Source: an uncultured Acetobacteraceae bacterium
Lineage (GTDB): Bacteria; Pseudomonadota; Alphaproteobacteria; Acetobacterales; Acetobacteraceae
Assembly: GCA_937873205.1 (NCBI GenBank)
Contig: CALMVO010000109.1
Location: 28,516 to 70,577, forward strand
Reading direction: 5' to 3'
Length of the DNA stretch: 42,062 bases
The position numbers and the translations under genes are program-made. Shown piece after piece: positions 1 through 8,016 of the stretch (the first letter of the stretch is position 1; every line of letters begins with the position of its first letter). The notes beneath the pieces are model-generated. The model was not told where the DNA came from. It did no database searches and saw only the letters and a program-made list of their open reading frames with translations.

Positions 1-766
1 GGCGGGGCGTGTCGGCGTCGAGCGCCGGCCCGGCCGGCGCTGCGTCCCGCGGCGCCTGCGCCGGATCGTCCGGATCGGCGCCCTGCATCAGGTCGTAGGC
101 CAGTGCCAGGTCACGGACGCTGCCGGCGAAGACGCCGACATGATCCAGGCCGTGCACGAACGGGACCATGCCGGTGCGGGACAGCCGGCCGAAGGTCGGC
201 TTCAGCCCGAACACGCCGCAAAGCGAGGCCGGCACCCTGACCGAGCCGTTGGTATCCGAGCCGAGGCCGAACGGCACCAGCCCGGCGGCGACCGCGGCGG
301 CCGAGCCGCCCGACGAGCCGCCGGCGATGCACGCTGGATCGTGCGGGTTGGCGGTGGTGCCGTAATGGGCGTTTTCGGTCGAGAAGCCGTAGGCGAACTC
401 GTCCATGTTGGTCTGGCCGAGCAGGATGGCGCCGGCGGCGCGCAGCCGGGCAACCACGGTGGCGTCCCGCCCGGCCGGGGGCGCGTCCGCCAGCACGCGG
501 GAGCCGGCCAGCGTTGTGACGCCGGCGACGTCGAACAGGTTCTTCACCGCGAACGGCACCCCGGCCAGAGGTCCGAGCGCGCCGCCGCCGGCACGGGCGG
601 CATCGATCCGGGTGGCCTCGTCCAGCGCCGCCTGCGGCCGCAGCCCGGTGAAGCAGTTCAACAGCGGGTCGTGGCGGCCGATGCGATCGAGTGCTGCCTG
701 CGCGAGTACCGTGGCGGTCCAGGAGCCGTCGCGCACGCCGGCGGCGAGGCCCGCGGCATCGGTCAC
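1..766 (-). CDS. atzE: AtzE-family amidohydrolase (amidase signature family), C-terminus beyond window
   Basis: Amidase-signature hydrolase, cut by the window edge after about 255 residues. The Ser-cisSer-Lys triad is visible: Lys75 in the VKN motif, Ser151 in a GGSSGGS motif and Ser175 in DTNGS. The 24-residue gap between the two serines is the family spacing. AtzE proteins hydrolyse 1-carboxybiuret in cyanuric acid breakdown, but most genomic homologues have an unknown substrate; a GatA-like or other amidase remains possible. I chose the GTG start at 766 because it overlaps the stop of the small upstream gene in a GTGA arrangement, typical of translational coupling. That upstream gene looks like the AtzG partner, which supports the AtzE assignment. 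No cyanuric acid hydrolase or allophanate hydrolase is visible inside the window, so the pathway role is open. Confidence 0.85.
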   Translation of the reverse strand, partial: MTDAAGLAAGVRDGSWTATVLAQAALDRIGRHDPLLNCFTGLRPQAALDEATRIDAARAGGGALGPLAGVPFAVKNLFDVAGVTTLAGSRVLADAPPAGRDATVVARLRAAGAILLGQTNMDEFAYGFSTENAHYGTTANPHDPACIAGGSSGGSAAAVAAGLVPFGLGSDTNGSVRVPASLCGVFGLKPTFGRLSRTGMVPFVHGLDHVGVFAGSVRDLALAYDLMQGADPDDPAQAPRDAAPAGPALDADTPR

Positions 767-942
767 GGCAGGAACACCGGCGCCGGCTCGACCGTGGGCG
801 GCAGCTCCAGCGCCAGCACCACCGCGACGTGCCGCGACAGCGGGCCGAGCTGGGCGGCGACCCGCTCGAGCTGCTCCGGCGACAGCGCCAGGCCGAGCAG
901 GATGGCCCCCTGCGCGGCCTGCGACCGGAACGCCTCGCTCAT
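763..942 (-). CDS. atzG: AtzG-like small subunit (DUF4089)
   Basis: A 59-residue protein whose C-terminus carries the DUF4089/AtzG ending with a VEPAPVF motif. In the characterised system AtzG is the small partner that stabilises AtzE, much as GatC does for GatA. The stop codon overlaps the GTG start of the atzE-like gene, so the two are probably translated together. The ATG at 942 gives the length usual for the family; an upstream in-frame ATG at 1008 would add 22 residues that do not look family-like. The gene lies 78 bases downstream of thiL on the same strand, so it may share that transcript. Confidence 0.7.
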   Translation of the reverse strand: MSEAFRSQAAQGAILLGLALSPEQLERVAAQLGPLSRHVAVVLALELPPTVEPAPVFLP

Positions 943-1020
943 GAGGCCATTGATCGGGATGTGCGCATCATCTGCCTCCGGGGCCACGAGCTGGCCAGCA
1001 AGCGGCATGCCATGGTCGGG

Positions 1021-1974
1021 CTAGAGATGGCTCCATCCCGGACGGGCCACCACCAGCTCCATGCCGCCCGGGGTCATCGCGCGGACGCCCTGGGTACGGT
1101 CGTCGAAGGCGCCGATCCGGGTCACCGCGATGCCGGCTTCGGCGGCGGTGCGCAGCAACGCCTGCTCGCTGTCCGGCGGCACCGCCAGCAGCAGTTCGTA
1201 ATCGTCGCCGCCGGTCAACCGGCGCTCCAGCCAGTGCGGCCCGGCCGCTGCGGCGGCGGCGGAGGCCGGCACCAGCGCGGTCTCGATCCAGGCACCCGTG
1301 TCGCTCTCGCGGCAGAGATGGCCGAGGTCCTGCAGCAGCCCGTCGGACACGTCGATCGCGGCGTGCGCGACCCCGGCCAGCGCCAGGCCGAGCCGCGGCC
1401 GCGGCAGCCGGTAGCGGTCGGCGAGGCTGCCATCCGGATCGGCCAGACCCTCCCGCAGCGCCGCCAGGCCGAGCGTGCCATCGCCGATGGTGCCGGTCAC
1501 CCAGACGCCGTCGCCGCCGCGGGCGCCGTTCCGCCGCAGCGCCGCACCCGCAGCCACGTGACCAAGGATGGTGAGCGACAGCACCAGCGGGCCTGTCGTG
1601 GAGGTCGTGTCGCCGCCCAGCAGCGACAGGCCGTAGCGGGCCTGGTCGTCCCGCAGCCCGTCCGCGAAGGCCGCGAACCAGTCCGGCGGCAGACCGGGCG
1701 GGATCGACAGCGTCGTCAGGTAGCCGAGCGGTACGGCCCCCATCGCCGCCAGGTCCGACAGGTTCACCCGCAGCAGCTTTGAGCCGATCGTGCGCGGCGG
1801 GTCGTCCTCCAGGAAATGCACGCCGGCGACCATGGCGTCGGCGGCGATCACCAGCTCGCGGCCGGGCGGCGGCAGGAACACCGCCGCGTCGTCGGAAAGG
1901 CCGAGGCCGGCCGGGCCGGCCAGATCGCGGAAATGGCGGGCGATGAAGGCGAATTCGGGGGCGAGCGACGTCAT
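1021..1974 (-). CDS. thiL: Thiamine-monophosphate kinase ThiL
   Basis: A 317-residue ThiL, the usual full length. It phosphorylates thiamine monophosphate to thiamine diphosphate with ATP in the cytoplasm. Family marks seen in order: an N-terminal GLSDDAAVF segment; AADAMVAGVHF; the NLSDLAAMGA motif; LLGGDTTS in the middle, part of the Mg-ATP site; VTGTIGDG; AIDVSDGLLQDLGHL; and the late LTGGDDYELLLAVP motif. These are the acidic motifs expected of the PurM/ThiL fold. It follows nusB on the same strand; nusB-thiL is a common alphaproteobacterial pairing, although the usual rib genes are absent here. A 123-base gap holding a palindromic repeat separates it from nusB. Confidence 0.95.
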   Translation of the reverse strand: MTSLAPEFAFIARHFRDLAGPAGLGLSDDAAVFLPPPGRELVIAADAMVAGVHFLEDDPPRTIGSKLLRVNLSDLAAMGAVPLGYLTTLSIPPGLPPDWFAAFADGLRDDQARYGLSLLGGDTTSTTGPLVLSLTILGHVAAGAALRRNGARGGDGVWVTGTIGDGTLGLAALREGLADPDGSLADRYRLPRPRLGLALAGVAHAAIDVSDGLLQDLGHLCRESDTGAWIETALVPASAAAAAAGPHWLERRLTGGDDYELLLAVPPDSEQALLRTAAEAGIAVTRIGAFDDRTQGVRAMTPGGMELVVARPGWSHL

Positions 1975-1978
1975 CGAA

Positions 1979-2095
1979 GGCCAGGGGCGCTGCCCCCGGA
2001 CCCCACTGGGGCGAGCCGCCCCAGACCCGCATTCTTAAAAAATGGATTCCAAAGGCTCCGCCTTTGGCGGGGTCCAGGGGCAGAGCCCCTGGCCC
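1979..2095. repeat. Dispersed palindromic repeat (GGGGTCCAGGGGC family), copy A
   Basis: The gap between nusB and thiL is filled by two facing copies of a GC-rich palindrome. Visible hairpins: CCAGGGGC/GCCCCTGG at 2074-2092, CCAAAGG/CCTTTGG at 2049-2067, and CTGGGGCG/CGCCCCAG at 2006-2024. The left end at 1979-1999 is an inverted version of the CCAGGGGC unit. The same core occurs at 28597-28615, 35719-35737 and 39464-39482, always between genes. On the nusB-thiL transcript the hairpins could act as a processing or attenuation site; that is inference. Confidence 0.85.
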
Positions 2096-2097
2096 TC

Positions 2098-2604
2098 CTA
2101 CCCACCGGCAAAATCCTGCGGCCGAAGCTCCCGCCCCAACCGGTCGAGCAGCCCGTTCACCATCCGCGGCTCGTCACCGGAGAAGAATCCGCCGGCGACG
2201 TCCAGATACTCGTTGATGACCACGCGGCCGGGCGGCCCGTCCGCCATGGTCAGCTCGCCGCAGGCGGCGCGGAGCAGCGCCCGCAGCACCGGATCGAGCC
2301 GACCGAGCGGCCAGTCGTCGGGCAGCGCGTCGGCGATCATCGAGTCCAGCCGGTCCTGCCGCTCGACCGCAGTGCGCACGATGCGGGCGAACAGGGCGAC
2401 GTCAGCGTCGGGCACCCGGCCCTCCTCGTAGCCGCCGGTCCCAGGCAGCTCGCCCAGCCGATGACGCACGAACTGGTCGATGACGCTCTCGGCGCTCTCG
2501 GACCCCTGCTCGCTCTGGAACAGCGCCTGCACGGCGCCGACGCGAGCGGCGGTGCGCGGGCGGGTACCGCCGCCCGGACGGCGACGCGTCTGCCCATCTG
2601 CCAT
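2098..2604 (-). CDS. nusB: Transcription antitermination factor NusB
   Basis: A 168-residue NusB. It binds boxA RNA with NusE (S10) and supports antitermination at rRNA operons. The sequence shows the all-helical NusB pattern: an N-terminal ARVGAVQALFQSE helix, then LDSMIADALPDDW, LDPVLRALLRAACGEL, VVINEYLDVAGGF and the closing MVNGLLDRLGREL. I chose the ATG at 2604, which starts a typical basic N-terminus; longer readings upstream run into nrdR and look like antisense noise. It lies 52 bases after nrdR and before thiL on the same strand, a common alphaproteobacterial order. Confidence 0.94.
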   Translation of the reverse strand: MADGQTRRRPGGGTRPRTAARVGAVQALFQSEQGSESAESVIDQFVRHRLGELPGTGGYEEGRVPDADVALFARIVRTAVERQDRLDSMIADALPDDWPLGRLDPVLRALLRAACGELTMADGPPGRVVINEYLDVAGGFFSGDEPRMVNGLLDRLGRELRPQDFAGG

Positions 2605-2656
2605 CAGGTCGGGCCCGGGCGGCGCGGCGAGCGTGTCCTCGTGATCATGGCGCGCT

Positions 2657-3184
2657 TCATCGGCGCTTTGGCCGATGAGGTCCAGCCTCCGCGACGGCGG
2701 CGTCAGCGTCCCCGGCCGTCGGCGACGGATCGGCCGCGGGCGACAGCGAGCCGACGATGGCCTCGAAATCACGCGCCTCGCGGAAGTCGCGATAGACGCT
2801 GGCGAAGCGGACATAGGCCACCGCATCGATGCCGCGCAGCGTGTCCATCACCAGCCGGCCCAGCTCGGTGCTGGAGATCTCGGTCTCCCCGGACGCCTCG
2901 AGCTGTCGCACCAGCCCGTTCACGATGCGCTCGCGGCGCTCCTCGTCGACCGGGCGCTTGGCGGTGGCGATGCGGATCGAGCGACCCAGCTTGTCGCGTT
3001 CGAACGGCACCCGGCGGCCGTCGGACTTGATCACCACCAGCTCGCGCAGCTGCACGCGCTCGATGGTGGTGAAGCGCTGGCCGCAGCCGGTGCAGAAGCG
3101 CCGCCGCCGGATCGCGGCACCATCCTCGTTCGGGCGGCTGTCTTTGACCTGCGTGTCCTCGTGGCCACAGAACGGGCAGCGCAT
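2657..3184 (-). CDS. nrdR: Transcriptional repressor NrdR
   Basis: A 175-residue NrdR, the nucleotide-sensing repressor of ribonucleotide reductase genes. The N-terminal zinc ribbon is visible as CPFCGHED (Cys3, Cys6) and [10 protein letters not shown], followed by the ATP-cone domain beginning at [16 protein letters not shown] and ending near [13 protein letters not shown]. The C-terminal 25 residues are a variable tail. The ATG at 3184 puts the zinc ribbon at the very N-terminus as the family requires and has an AGGA about 8 bases upstream. No ribonucleotide reductase gene is in the window, so its targets lie elsewhere. Confidence 0.95.
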   Translation of the reverse strand: MRCPFCGHEDTQVKDSRPNEDGAAIRRRRFCTGCGQRFTTIERVQLRELVVIKSDGRRVPFERDKLGRSIRIATAKRPVDEERRERIVNGLVRQLEASGETEISSTELGRLVMDTLRGIDAVAYVRFASVYRDFREARDFEAIVGSLSPAADPSPTAGDADAAVAEAGPHRPKRR

Positions 3185-3291
3185 GCGGTGGTCCTGATGG
3201 CGATCGTGGGCGCAGACACCTGCGCCCGGGCATCCGCCGTGGCAAGTCCGGCGTTGGCTGCCGATCGCAGCCGCCAGCACGACGGGGTCGA

Positions 3292-3741
3292 ATGCCGGAC
3301 AATCGAACCCTCCACCCCGCCCGCATCCGCCTGGCAGCCTTCCTCCTGCTCGCCGCGACGCCGGCGTGGGCCGGGCCGCCGCCCGACGTCACCGTGAGCA
3401 GGGGCCAGATCGTGCTGCTGTCGGGATCGCCGGCGATGGGCTTCTTCACCGTCACCAACACGTCGAGCCAGCCGCTGCTGATCGACGGCTGGAGCGCGCC
3501 CGCCTGCGGCGCGCTCCAGCTGGAAGAGGCCAGCGCCACCTCGGGCGGCATCATCAGGCTGACGGTGCCGGGCAAGAGCCAGCTCGCCTTCGTGCGCGGC
3601 GGCTACCACCTGACCTGTCGGAACCCGACGGCGGCGGTGAAGGCCGGTGCCACCATCCCTGTGACGATCTCGTTCCGGGGCGGCGCCACGCTCACGGCGC
3701 CGTTCACGGTCGGCGTCGGCCACCACCTGCAGACGAAGTAG
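3292..3741 (+). CDS. Secreted PCuAC-like (DUF461) protein with eroded copper site
   Basis: A 149-residue protein with a signal peptide (hydrophobic core [14 protein letters not shown], cleavage near residue 27) and one PCuAC-like beta-sandwich: GFFTVTN, then a [10 protein letters not shown] segment, then [11 protein letters not shown]. PCuAC proteins carry Cu(I) to cytochrome oxidase in the periplasm using a conserved set of His and Met ligands. Here most of them look absent: the usual His in the LHE-type motif reads LEE, and the HxM end reads HLTC. A His and two Cys (ACGAL and HLTC) remain. It may bind metal differently or have another role. It is divergent from nrdR and its 3' end runs 38 bases into the convergent glpK remnant. 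Confidence 0.7.
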   Translation: MPDNRTLHPARIRLAAFLLLAATPAWAGPPPDVTVSRGQIVLLSGSPAMGFFTVTNTSSQPLLIDGWSAPACGALQLEEASATSGGIIRLTVPGKSQLAFVRGGYHLTCRNPTAAVKAGATIPVTISFRGGATLTAPFTVGVGHHLQTK

Positions 3742-4420
3742 CGGCGGACCGCGGCGGTGCCAGCGCCCGGGCCAGCGCGTCCTGCCAGCCGGGGAGCAGC
3801 CGTACCCGCTTCGCGGCCGCCATACCCGGCGTGAAGACGGCGCCGCGGCTCCAAGTGGCGGCCAGTGCCGGCAGGTCCGGCCATGCGCCGACCGCCAGTC
3901 CGGCCAGGAACGCGGCGCCGCATGCCGTCGCCTCCAGATTGACGCGCACGCTCGACCGGCACCCGCAGCATGTCGGCGAGGAACTGGCAGAACCAGTCGT
4001 TCGCCGCCATGCCGCCATCGATCCGGATCGCCCGTGCCGTGTCGCCGCCGTCGCGCCGCATCGCGTCCGCGAGGTCGAGGGTCTGCTAGAGCATCATCCG
4101 ATCGAACGGAATCGTTTGATCGGATCAAGATGCTCGTTAAAACAACAAGCTAGAACGTGATCCGTGAGCCTATGCGATCGGATCACGCTCTAGGCGACGG
4201 CTTCGAGCGCCGCCTGCGCCACGTGGTCGGCCGTAATGTCCAGCGTGAGCCCGCAGATCAGCCCGCGCGCCTGCGGGTCCCGGTGCGGGGCGCCGAGGCC
4301 GGTGAAGGCCGGCACCATGTAGACGCCGTGATCGTCGGGCAGTGCGGCCGCCATGTCGCCGATTCGCGCGGCGTCGGCGACGACGCCCAGCCCATCGCGC
4401 AGCCAGCCGACCGTCGCACC
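3704..4420 (-). pseudogene. glpK: Glycerol kinase remnant (C-terminal part only), interrupted
   Basis: Only the C-terminal half of a glycerol kinase can be read, in three pieces. The first piece (about 4420 down to 4193) contains the FTGLGAP and ARGLICGLT motifs; the usual Trp after GLGAP-x is Arg. It stops at a TAG supplied by an inserted palindromic element (4087-4192). The reading resumes at 4086 with QTLDLADAM and the IDGGMAANDWFCQFLAD motif, then changes frame near 3944-3955. The last piece runs from VNLEATACGAAFLAGLAVG to about 3704. The N-terminal part is missing; an acyltransferase gene lies where it should be. This cannot make an active kinase. No glpF, glpD or glpR is nearby. Confidence 0.85.
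4087..4192. mobile_element. Small palindromic element (MITE/RIME-like) inserted in glpK remnant
   Basis: About 102 bases bounded by TA on both sides (CTAG at 4086-4089 and 4190-4193). The ends are imperfect inverted repeats: GAGCATCATCCGATCG on the left against GAGCGTGATCCGATCG read inward from the right, with two mismatches. Internally it is two hairpins in tandem, about 4089-4135 and 4150-4193, joined by a short AT-rich linker. It has no coding capacity. Half of a second copy begins at 42013. TA duplication with short inverted ends is the pattern of IS630/Tc1-mariner-type MITEs; rhizobial RIME and Brucella Bru-RS palindromes look similar. Mobility is inferred from the clean interruption of glpK. 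Confidence 0.75.
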
Positions 4421-4524
4421 AGCGGCGGCCGTACGTGGCGGCGTCTGGGCTTCGGCGATCGGGTCAGCAGGGACCGGACGACGATGTGGGTATCCCGCGC
4501 GGCCGGCAGCGCGGTCCAGACGGG

Positions 4525-5656
4525 TCACGTCGGCTGGAACGAGAGGCTGGGCGACCGAGTGCGGAGCCGCCGATGCAGCGGTTCGGAGTAACAGCGGCCC
4601 ACCAGCACCGCCAGCGCCGCGGACAGCACGAGATAGGCGCCGAGCAGCGCCAACCTGGCATTGCCCGCGGTCGCGTCCGGCGGCCAGGCGGTCCGTAGCA
4701 GGCCCAGCACGATCAGGTGGAACAGATAGAGCTCGTAGCTCAGCCGGCCGCAGCGCCGCAGCGGCGCCAGCATCGGCAGCGGTGGCCGGCGCGGGACGGG
4801 GCCGACCAGCTCGGCGAACAGGATGACCGAAGTCCCCAGCGCCATCAGGGTGACGCCGTAGATAGCGGTGCGGCCGATCGGGCCGGACAGGTAGAACCAG
4901 CCCATCGCGATCGCCGCCAGGATCTGGAGCGGCCGTAGCAGGCGGGCCGGCGGCCGCAGGTGCCGGGCCAGCAACGCCGCGCAGCAGCCGAACGCGATCC
5001 CGTCGAAGCAGGACAGGTAGCCGTTCAGCTCCTCGTATTCCGAGGCCTGGTGGGTGGCGCGCCAGATCGGTCCCATGGCGATGAAGACGCCGCAGGCCAT
5101 CAGCAGCAGGCGGTCGCGCCGCAGCAAGAGGCACAGGACGGGGAAGCCCGCGTAGAACACCTCCTCGATCGACAGCGACCACTGCACGCAGAGCACGTAG
5201 TTGAGCCAGCCGGCCCGCTCCATCAGCACGTTCATCCAGAAGGTGAGCGAGGCGAGATCGACCAGCCAGAACGACACCGGGCCGCCGAACTCCGGATGGT
5301 TGCGGAAGATGCCGAGCCCGGCCGCCGCGAGGAGGTTGACGGCGAGCAGCAGCAGGACGAGGCACGGCAGGATCCGGGCGCCCCGATCGCGGTAGAAGTC
5401 GAGCGCCCCGGATGCGGCCGAGGTCGCCCCAGCGCCGGATCGCGTTCGCGGTAATCAGGGTCCCCGAGACCGCGAAGAACATCGTGACGGCGTAGTTGCC
5501 GTTGCGGAGCACGGCGTGGAGGAACGGCCACCCGAGCACCGCCACCAGCCACGTGTCGTCCAGGTGGTAGGCGATGTTGAAGTGGTGCAGCAGCACCAGC
5601 AGGATCGAGACGCCGCGCAGCAGGTCGATGCGCGGGTTGCGGCCGCCGGACGTCAC
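4525..5656 (-). pseudogene. Acyltransferase family 3 membrane protein, frameshifted
   Basis: Acyltransferase-3 (OafA/NodX-like) integral membrane protein of about 376 residues once one frameshift is repaired. The N-terminus has the family opening [18 protein letters not shown], with Arg and His in the expected places, followed by further hydrophobic segments. The frame breaks in a run of four C (plus strand, 5406-5409); removing one base joins LGRIR to [14 protein letters not shown], which is exactly the family's RFxRI-type region. The second frame continues to [16 protein letters not shown] and stops at 4525. Such proteins O-acylate polysaccharides or lipids at the inner membrane; the substrate is not predictable. 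The GTG start overlaps the recQ stop (GTGA). A homopolymer sequencing error cannot be excluded. Confidence 0.75.
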
Positions 5657-7527
5657 AAGGGCGCGTCAGCCAGGATCTGCAGCACGCGGTCGCCGTAGCG
5701 TTCCAGCTTGGAGGCGCCGACGCCCTTGATCCCGGCCAGCGCGGCCAGGCTGCGCGGGCGGTCGGCGGCGATGTCGCGCAGCGTGGCGTCACCGAAGATC
5801 AGGTAGGGCGGGACCGCCTGGGCACGGGCCTCGGTGGTGCGCCAGGCGCGCAGCGCCTGGAACCGCGCGTCCGAGCCCTCGTCGAGCGGCCGCAGCACGC
5901 TGGCGACGCGCGGCGACGGCGAGGCGGCCAGCTCGCTGGCGAGATCGGCGGCGGCCTCCTCGTGCAGCATCACCCGCTCCTCGCCGCGCAGGATCGGCCG
6001 CGCCGCCTGCTCCTGCAGCGCAAGGCTGGCATACTCGCCCTCGACCACCCGCAGCGCGCCGCGCGCCACCAGCTGGCGGATCACGCTGCGCCAGAACCCG
6101 TCCGGCTTCTCGCGGCCGATGCCGTAGAGGGCGAGCTGGTCGTGCCGGTGACGCTTGACGGCCTCGGTCTGCTTGCCGCGCAGCACGGAGACGATGTGCA
6201 GCGCCCCGAACATCTGGCCGGTACGATAGATCGCGGAGAGCACCTTCTGCGCCGGCACGGTGCCGTCGAACACGGCCAGCGGGTTGCGGCAGGTGTCGCA
6301 GTGGCCGCAATCCTCGTCCAGGGCCTCGCCGAAGCACGCCAGCAGCGCCCGGGTGCGGCAGCCCGTGCTTTCGGCCAGGCCGATCATGGCCTCCAGCCGC
6401 TGGCCCATCACCCGCTTCTGCGCCGGCGGCGCCTGGCTCTGCTCCAGCCAGTGCCGGGCGCGCGCCATGTCGTCGGCACCATAGAGCAGCAGCGTGTCGG
6501 AGCGCAGCCCGTCGCGGCCGGCACGGCCGATCTGCTGGTAGTAGCCCTCTGGGCTGTCCGGCATGTCGAGATGGACCACCGAACGCACGTCGGGGCGGTC
6601 GATGCCCATGCCGAAGGCGATGGTGGCGCAGATCACGATCGGCTCGCCGGAACGGAAGCGCAGCAGCCCGGCGCGCTTCTCGATCGGCGACAGCCCGGCA
6701 TGGAACGGGATCGCCGGCCAATCGCGCTCGCGGAGCGATCGGGCGATGCGCTCGGTCTTGTTGCGGCTGTTGCAATAGACGATGGAAGCGGCATCACGGT
6801 GCCGGCCGAGCAGCTCCAGCAGCTGGTTCAGCTCCAAGCCCTTCGGCCGCGCCGCGATGTGCAGGTTCGGCCGATGGAAGGACGAGACCAGCAGCTCGGC
6901 GTCCGGCATCGCCAGCGCCTCCAGGATGTCGGTGCGGGTGCGCGGGTCGGCGGTGGCCGTGAGCGCGATCCGCGGCACGCCCGGGAGATGCCGCGGCAGC
7001 TGCGCCAGCGCCCGGTATTCGGGCCGGAACTCGTGCCCCCAGGCCGATACGCAGTGTGCCTCGTCGATGGCGATCACCGAGATCTCGAGCCGCGACAGCC
7101 GCTCCAGCATGCTCCCCGAGAGCAGCCGCTCCGGCGAGACGTAGAGCAGGTCGAGGCGGCCGCCGGCCAGCTCGCTGCGGATGCGGGCGTTCTCGTCCGG
7201 CTCCAGCTCCGAGTGCAGGGCCGCGGCCTTGATGCCGAGCTGGCGCATCGCCGCCACCTGGTCGTCCATCAGCGCGATCAGCGGCGAGATCACCAGCCCC
7301 ATGCCTGGACGGCACAGCGCCGGCAGCTGGTAGCAGATGCTCTTGCCGCCGCCGGTCGGCATGAGCAGCAGCGTGTCGCCGCCGGCCATGACGCGGTCGA
7401 TCGCTCGCTTCTGCAGGCCGCGGAAGCCGGGGAAACCGAACACGCGGGACAGCACGGCCTCGGGGCTGCCGCCATCGCCGTCCGCGGCCGGGACCGTCAG
7501 CGGATCCAGATCGACGGCGGTCAGCAT
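5653..7527 (-). CDS. recQ: ATP-dependent DNA helicase RecQ
   Basis: A 624-residue RecQ, near the usual length. It is a 3'-5' superfamily 2 helicase acting in recombination and replication-fork repair. Visible in order: motif 0 region [13 protein letters not shown]; Walker A GGGKS at residues 59-63; the DEAH box at 155-158 in [40 protein letters not shown]; the QxxGRAGRDG motif VI; the zinc-binding cysteines around [16 protein letters not shown]; the RQC winged-helix region; and a C-terminal HRDC domain ending near residue 620. The start is the ATG at 7527. It sits 12 bases downstream of the lipoprotein gene on the same strand and overlaps the broken acyltransferase gene by 4 bases. Confidence 0.96.
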   Translation of the reverse strand: MLTAVDLDPLTVPAADGDGGSPEAVLSRVFGFPGFRGLQKRAIDRVMAGGDTLLLMPTGGGKSICYQLPALCRPGMGLVISPLIALMDDQVAAMRQLGIKAAALHSELEPDENARIRSELAGGRLDLLYVSPERLLSGSMLERLSRLEISVIAIDEAHCVSAWGHEFRPEYRALAQLPRHLPGVPRIALTATADPRTRTDILEALAMPDAELLVSSFHRPNLHIAARPKGLELNQLLELLGRHRDAASIVYCNSRNKTERIARSLRERDWPAIPFHAGLSPIEKRAGLLRFRSGEPIVICATIAFGMGIDRPDVRSVVHLDMPDSPEGYYQQIGRAGRDGLRSDTLLLYGADDMARARHWLEQSQAPPAQKRVMGQRLEAMIGLAESTGCRTRALLACFGEALDEDCGHCDTCRNPLAVFDGTVPAQKVLSAIYRTGQMFGALHIVSVLRGKQTEAVKRHRHDQLALYGIGREKPDGFWRSVIRQLVARGALRVVEGEYASLALQEQAARPILRGEERVMLHEEAAADLASELAASPSPRVASVLRPLDEGSDARFQALRAWRTTEARAQAVPPYLIFGDATLRDIAADRPRSLAALAGIKGVGASKLERYGDRVLQILADAPL

Positions 7528-7539
7528 GGCGAGCCCGAA

Positions 7540-7938
7540 TCAGCCAGCGGGTAGGAAACCGATCTCGACGCGGCGGGCGGCGACCGCGGGCGTCTCGTTG
7601 GCGGGCGGCCGCGGGTTTTCCCGCACCCGCGCGGCCTCGACGCCGTCGGTCTTCAGCGCCGCCGCGACCACATCGGCGCGCGAGGCAGATAGTGCCTGGT
7701 CGGCGTCGACGTTGCCATGCGCGGCCGCATAGCCGGCGACCACGACCGTCATGGTCGGGTTGCGCTTGGCGACGGCGGCGGCGACCGCGACCACGTCGGT
7801 GCCGGACGCATCGATCGCGGTCGAGCCGCTGGTGAAGAAGACGACGTACTTGCGGCTGGTCTCGCTACCGCCGCCTCCGGTCTCGGTGGCGCAGGCCGAG
7901 AGCAGGCAGAGGGCGGCGAAGATCGACAGGCGACGCAT
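7540..7938 (-). CDS. Small OmpA-like domain lipoprotein
   Basis: A 132-residue predicted lipoprotein. The N-terminus MRRLSIFAALCLLSAC is a lipoprotein signal with Cys16 as the acylation site. The rest is one OmpA/MotB-like domain: VVFFTSGSTAIDASG at the start, VVVAGYAAAHG in the middle, LSASRADVVAAAL, and the closing RRVEIGF. That domain normally contacts peptidoglycan, which would place the protein in the outer membrane facing the periplasm. The domain is short, so the binding site may be incomplete. I chose the ATG at 7938 because it gives a clean lipoprotein signal; a start at 7980 would put 14 non-signal residues before it. It is 12 bases upstream of recQ, with no obvious functional link. 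Confidence 0.75.
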   Translation of the reverse strand: MRRLSIFAALCLLSACATETGGGGSETSRKYVVFFTSGSTAIDASGTDVVAVAAAVAKRNPTMTVVVAGYAAAHGNVDADQALSASRADVVAAALKTDGVEAARVRENPRPPANETPAVAARRVEIGFLPAG

Positions 7939-8016
7939 GGACCAGGATTCCGGAGCTGTTGGCGCTACAGGTGCCGGCAAGCCGGGGCACCGTCAATCCG
8001 GCAACAACGCGATCGC

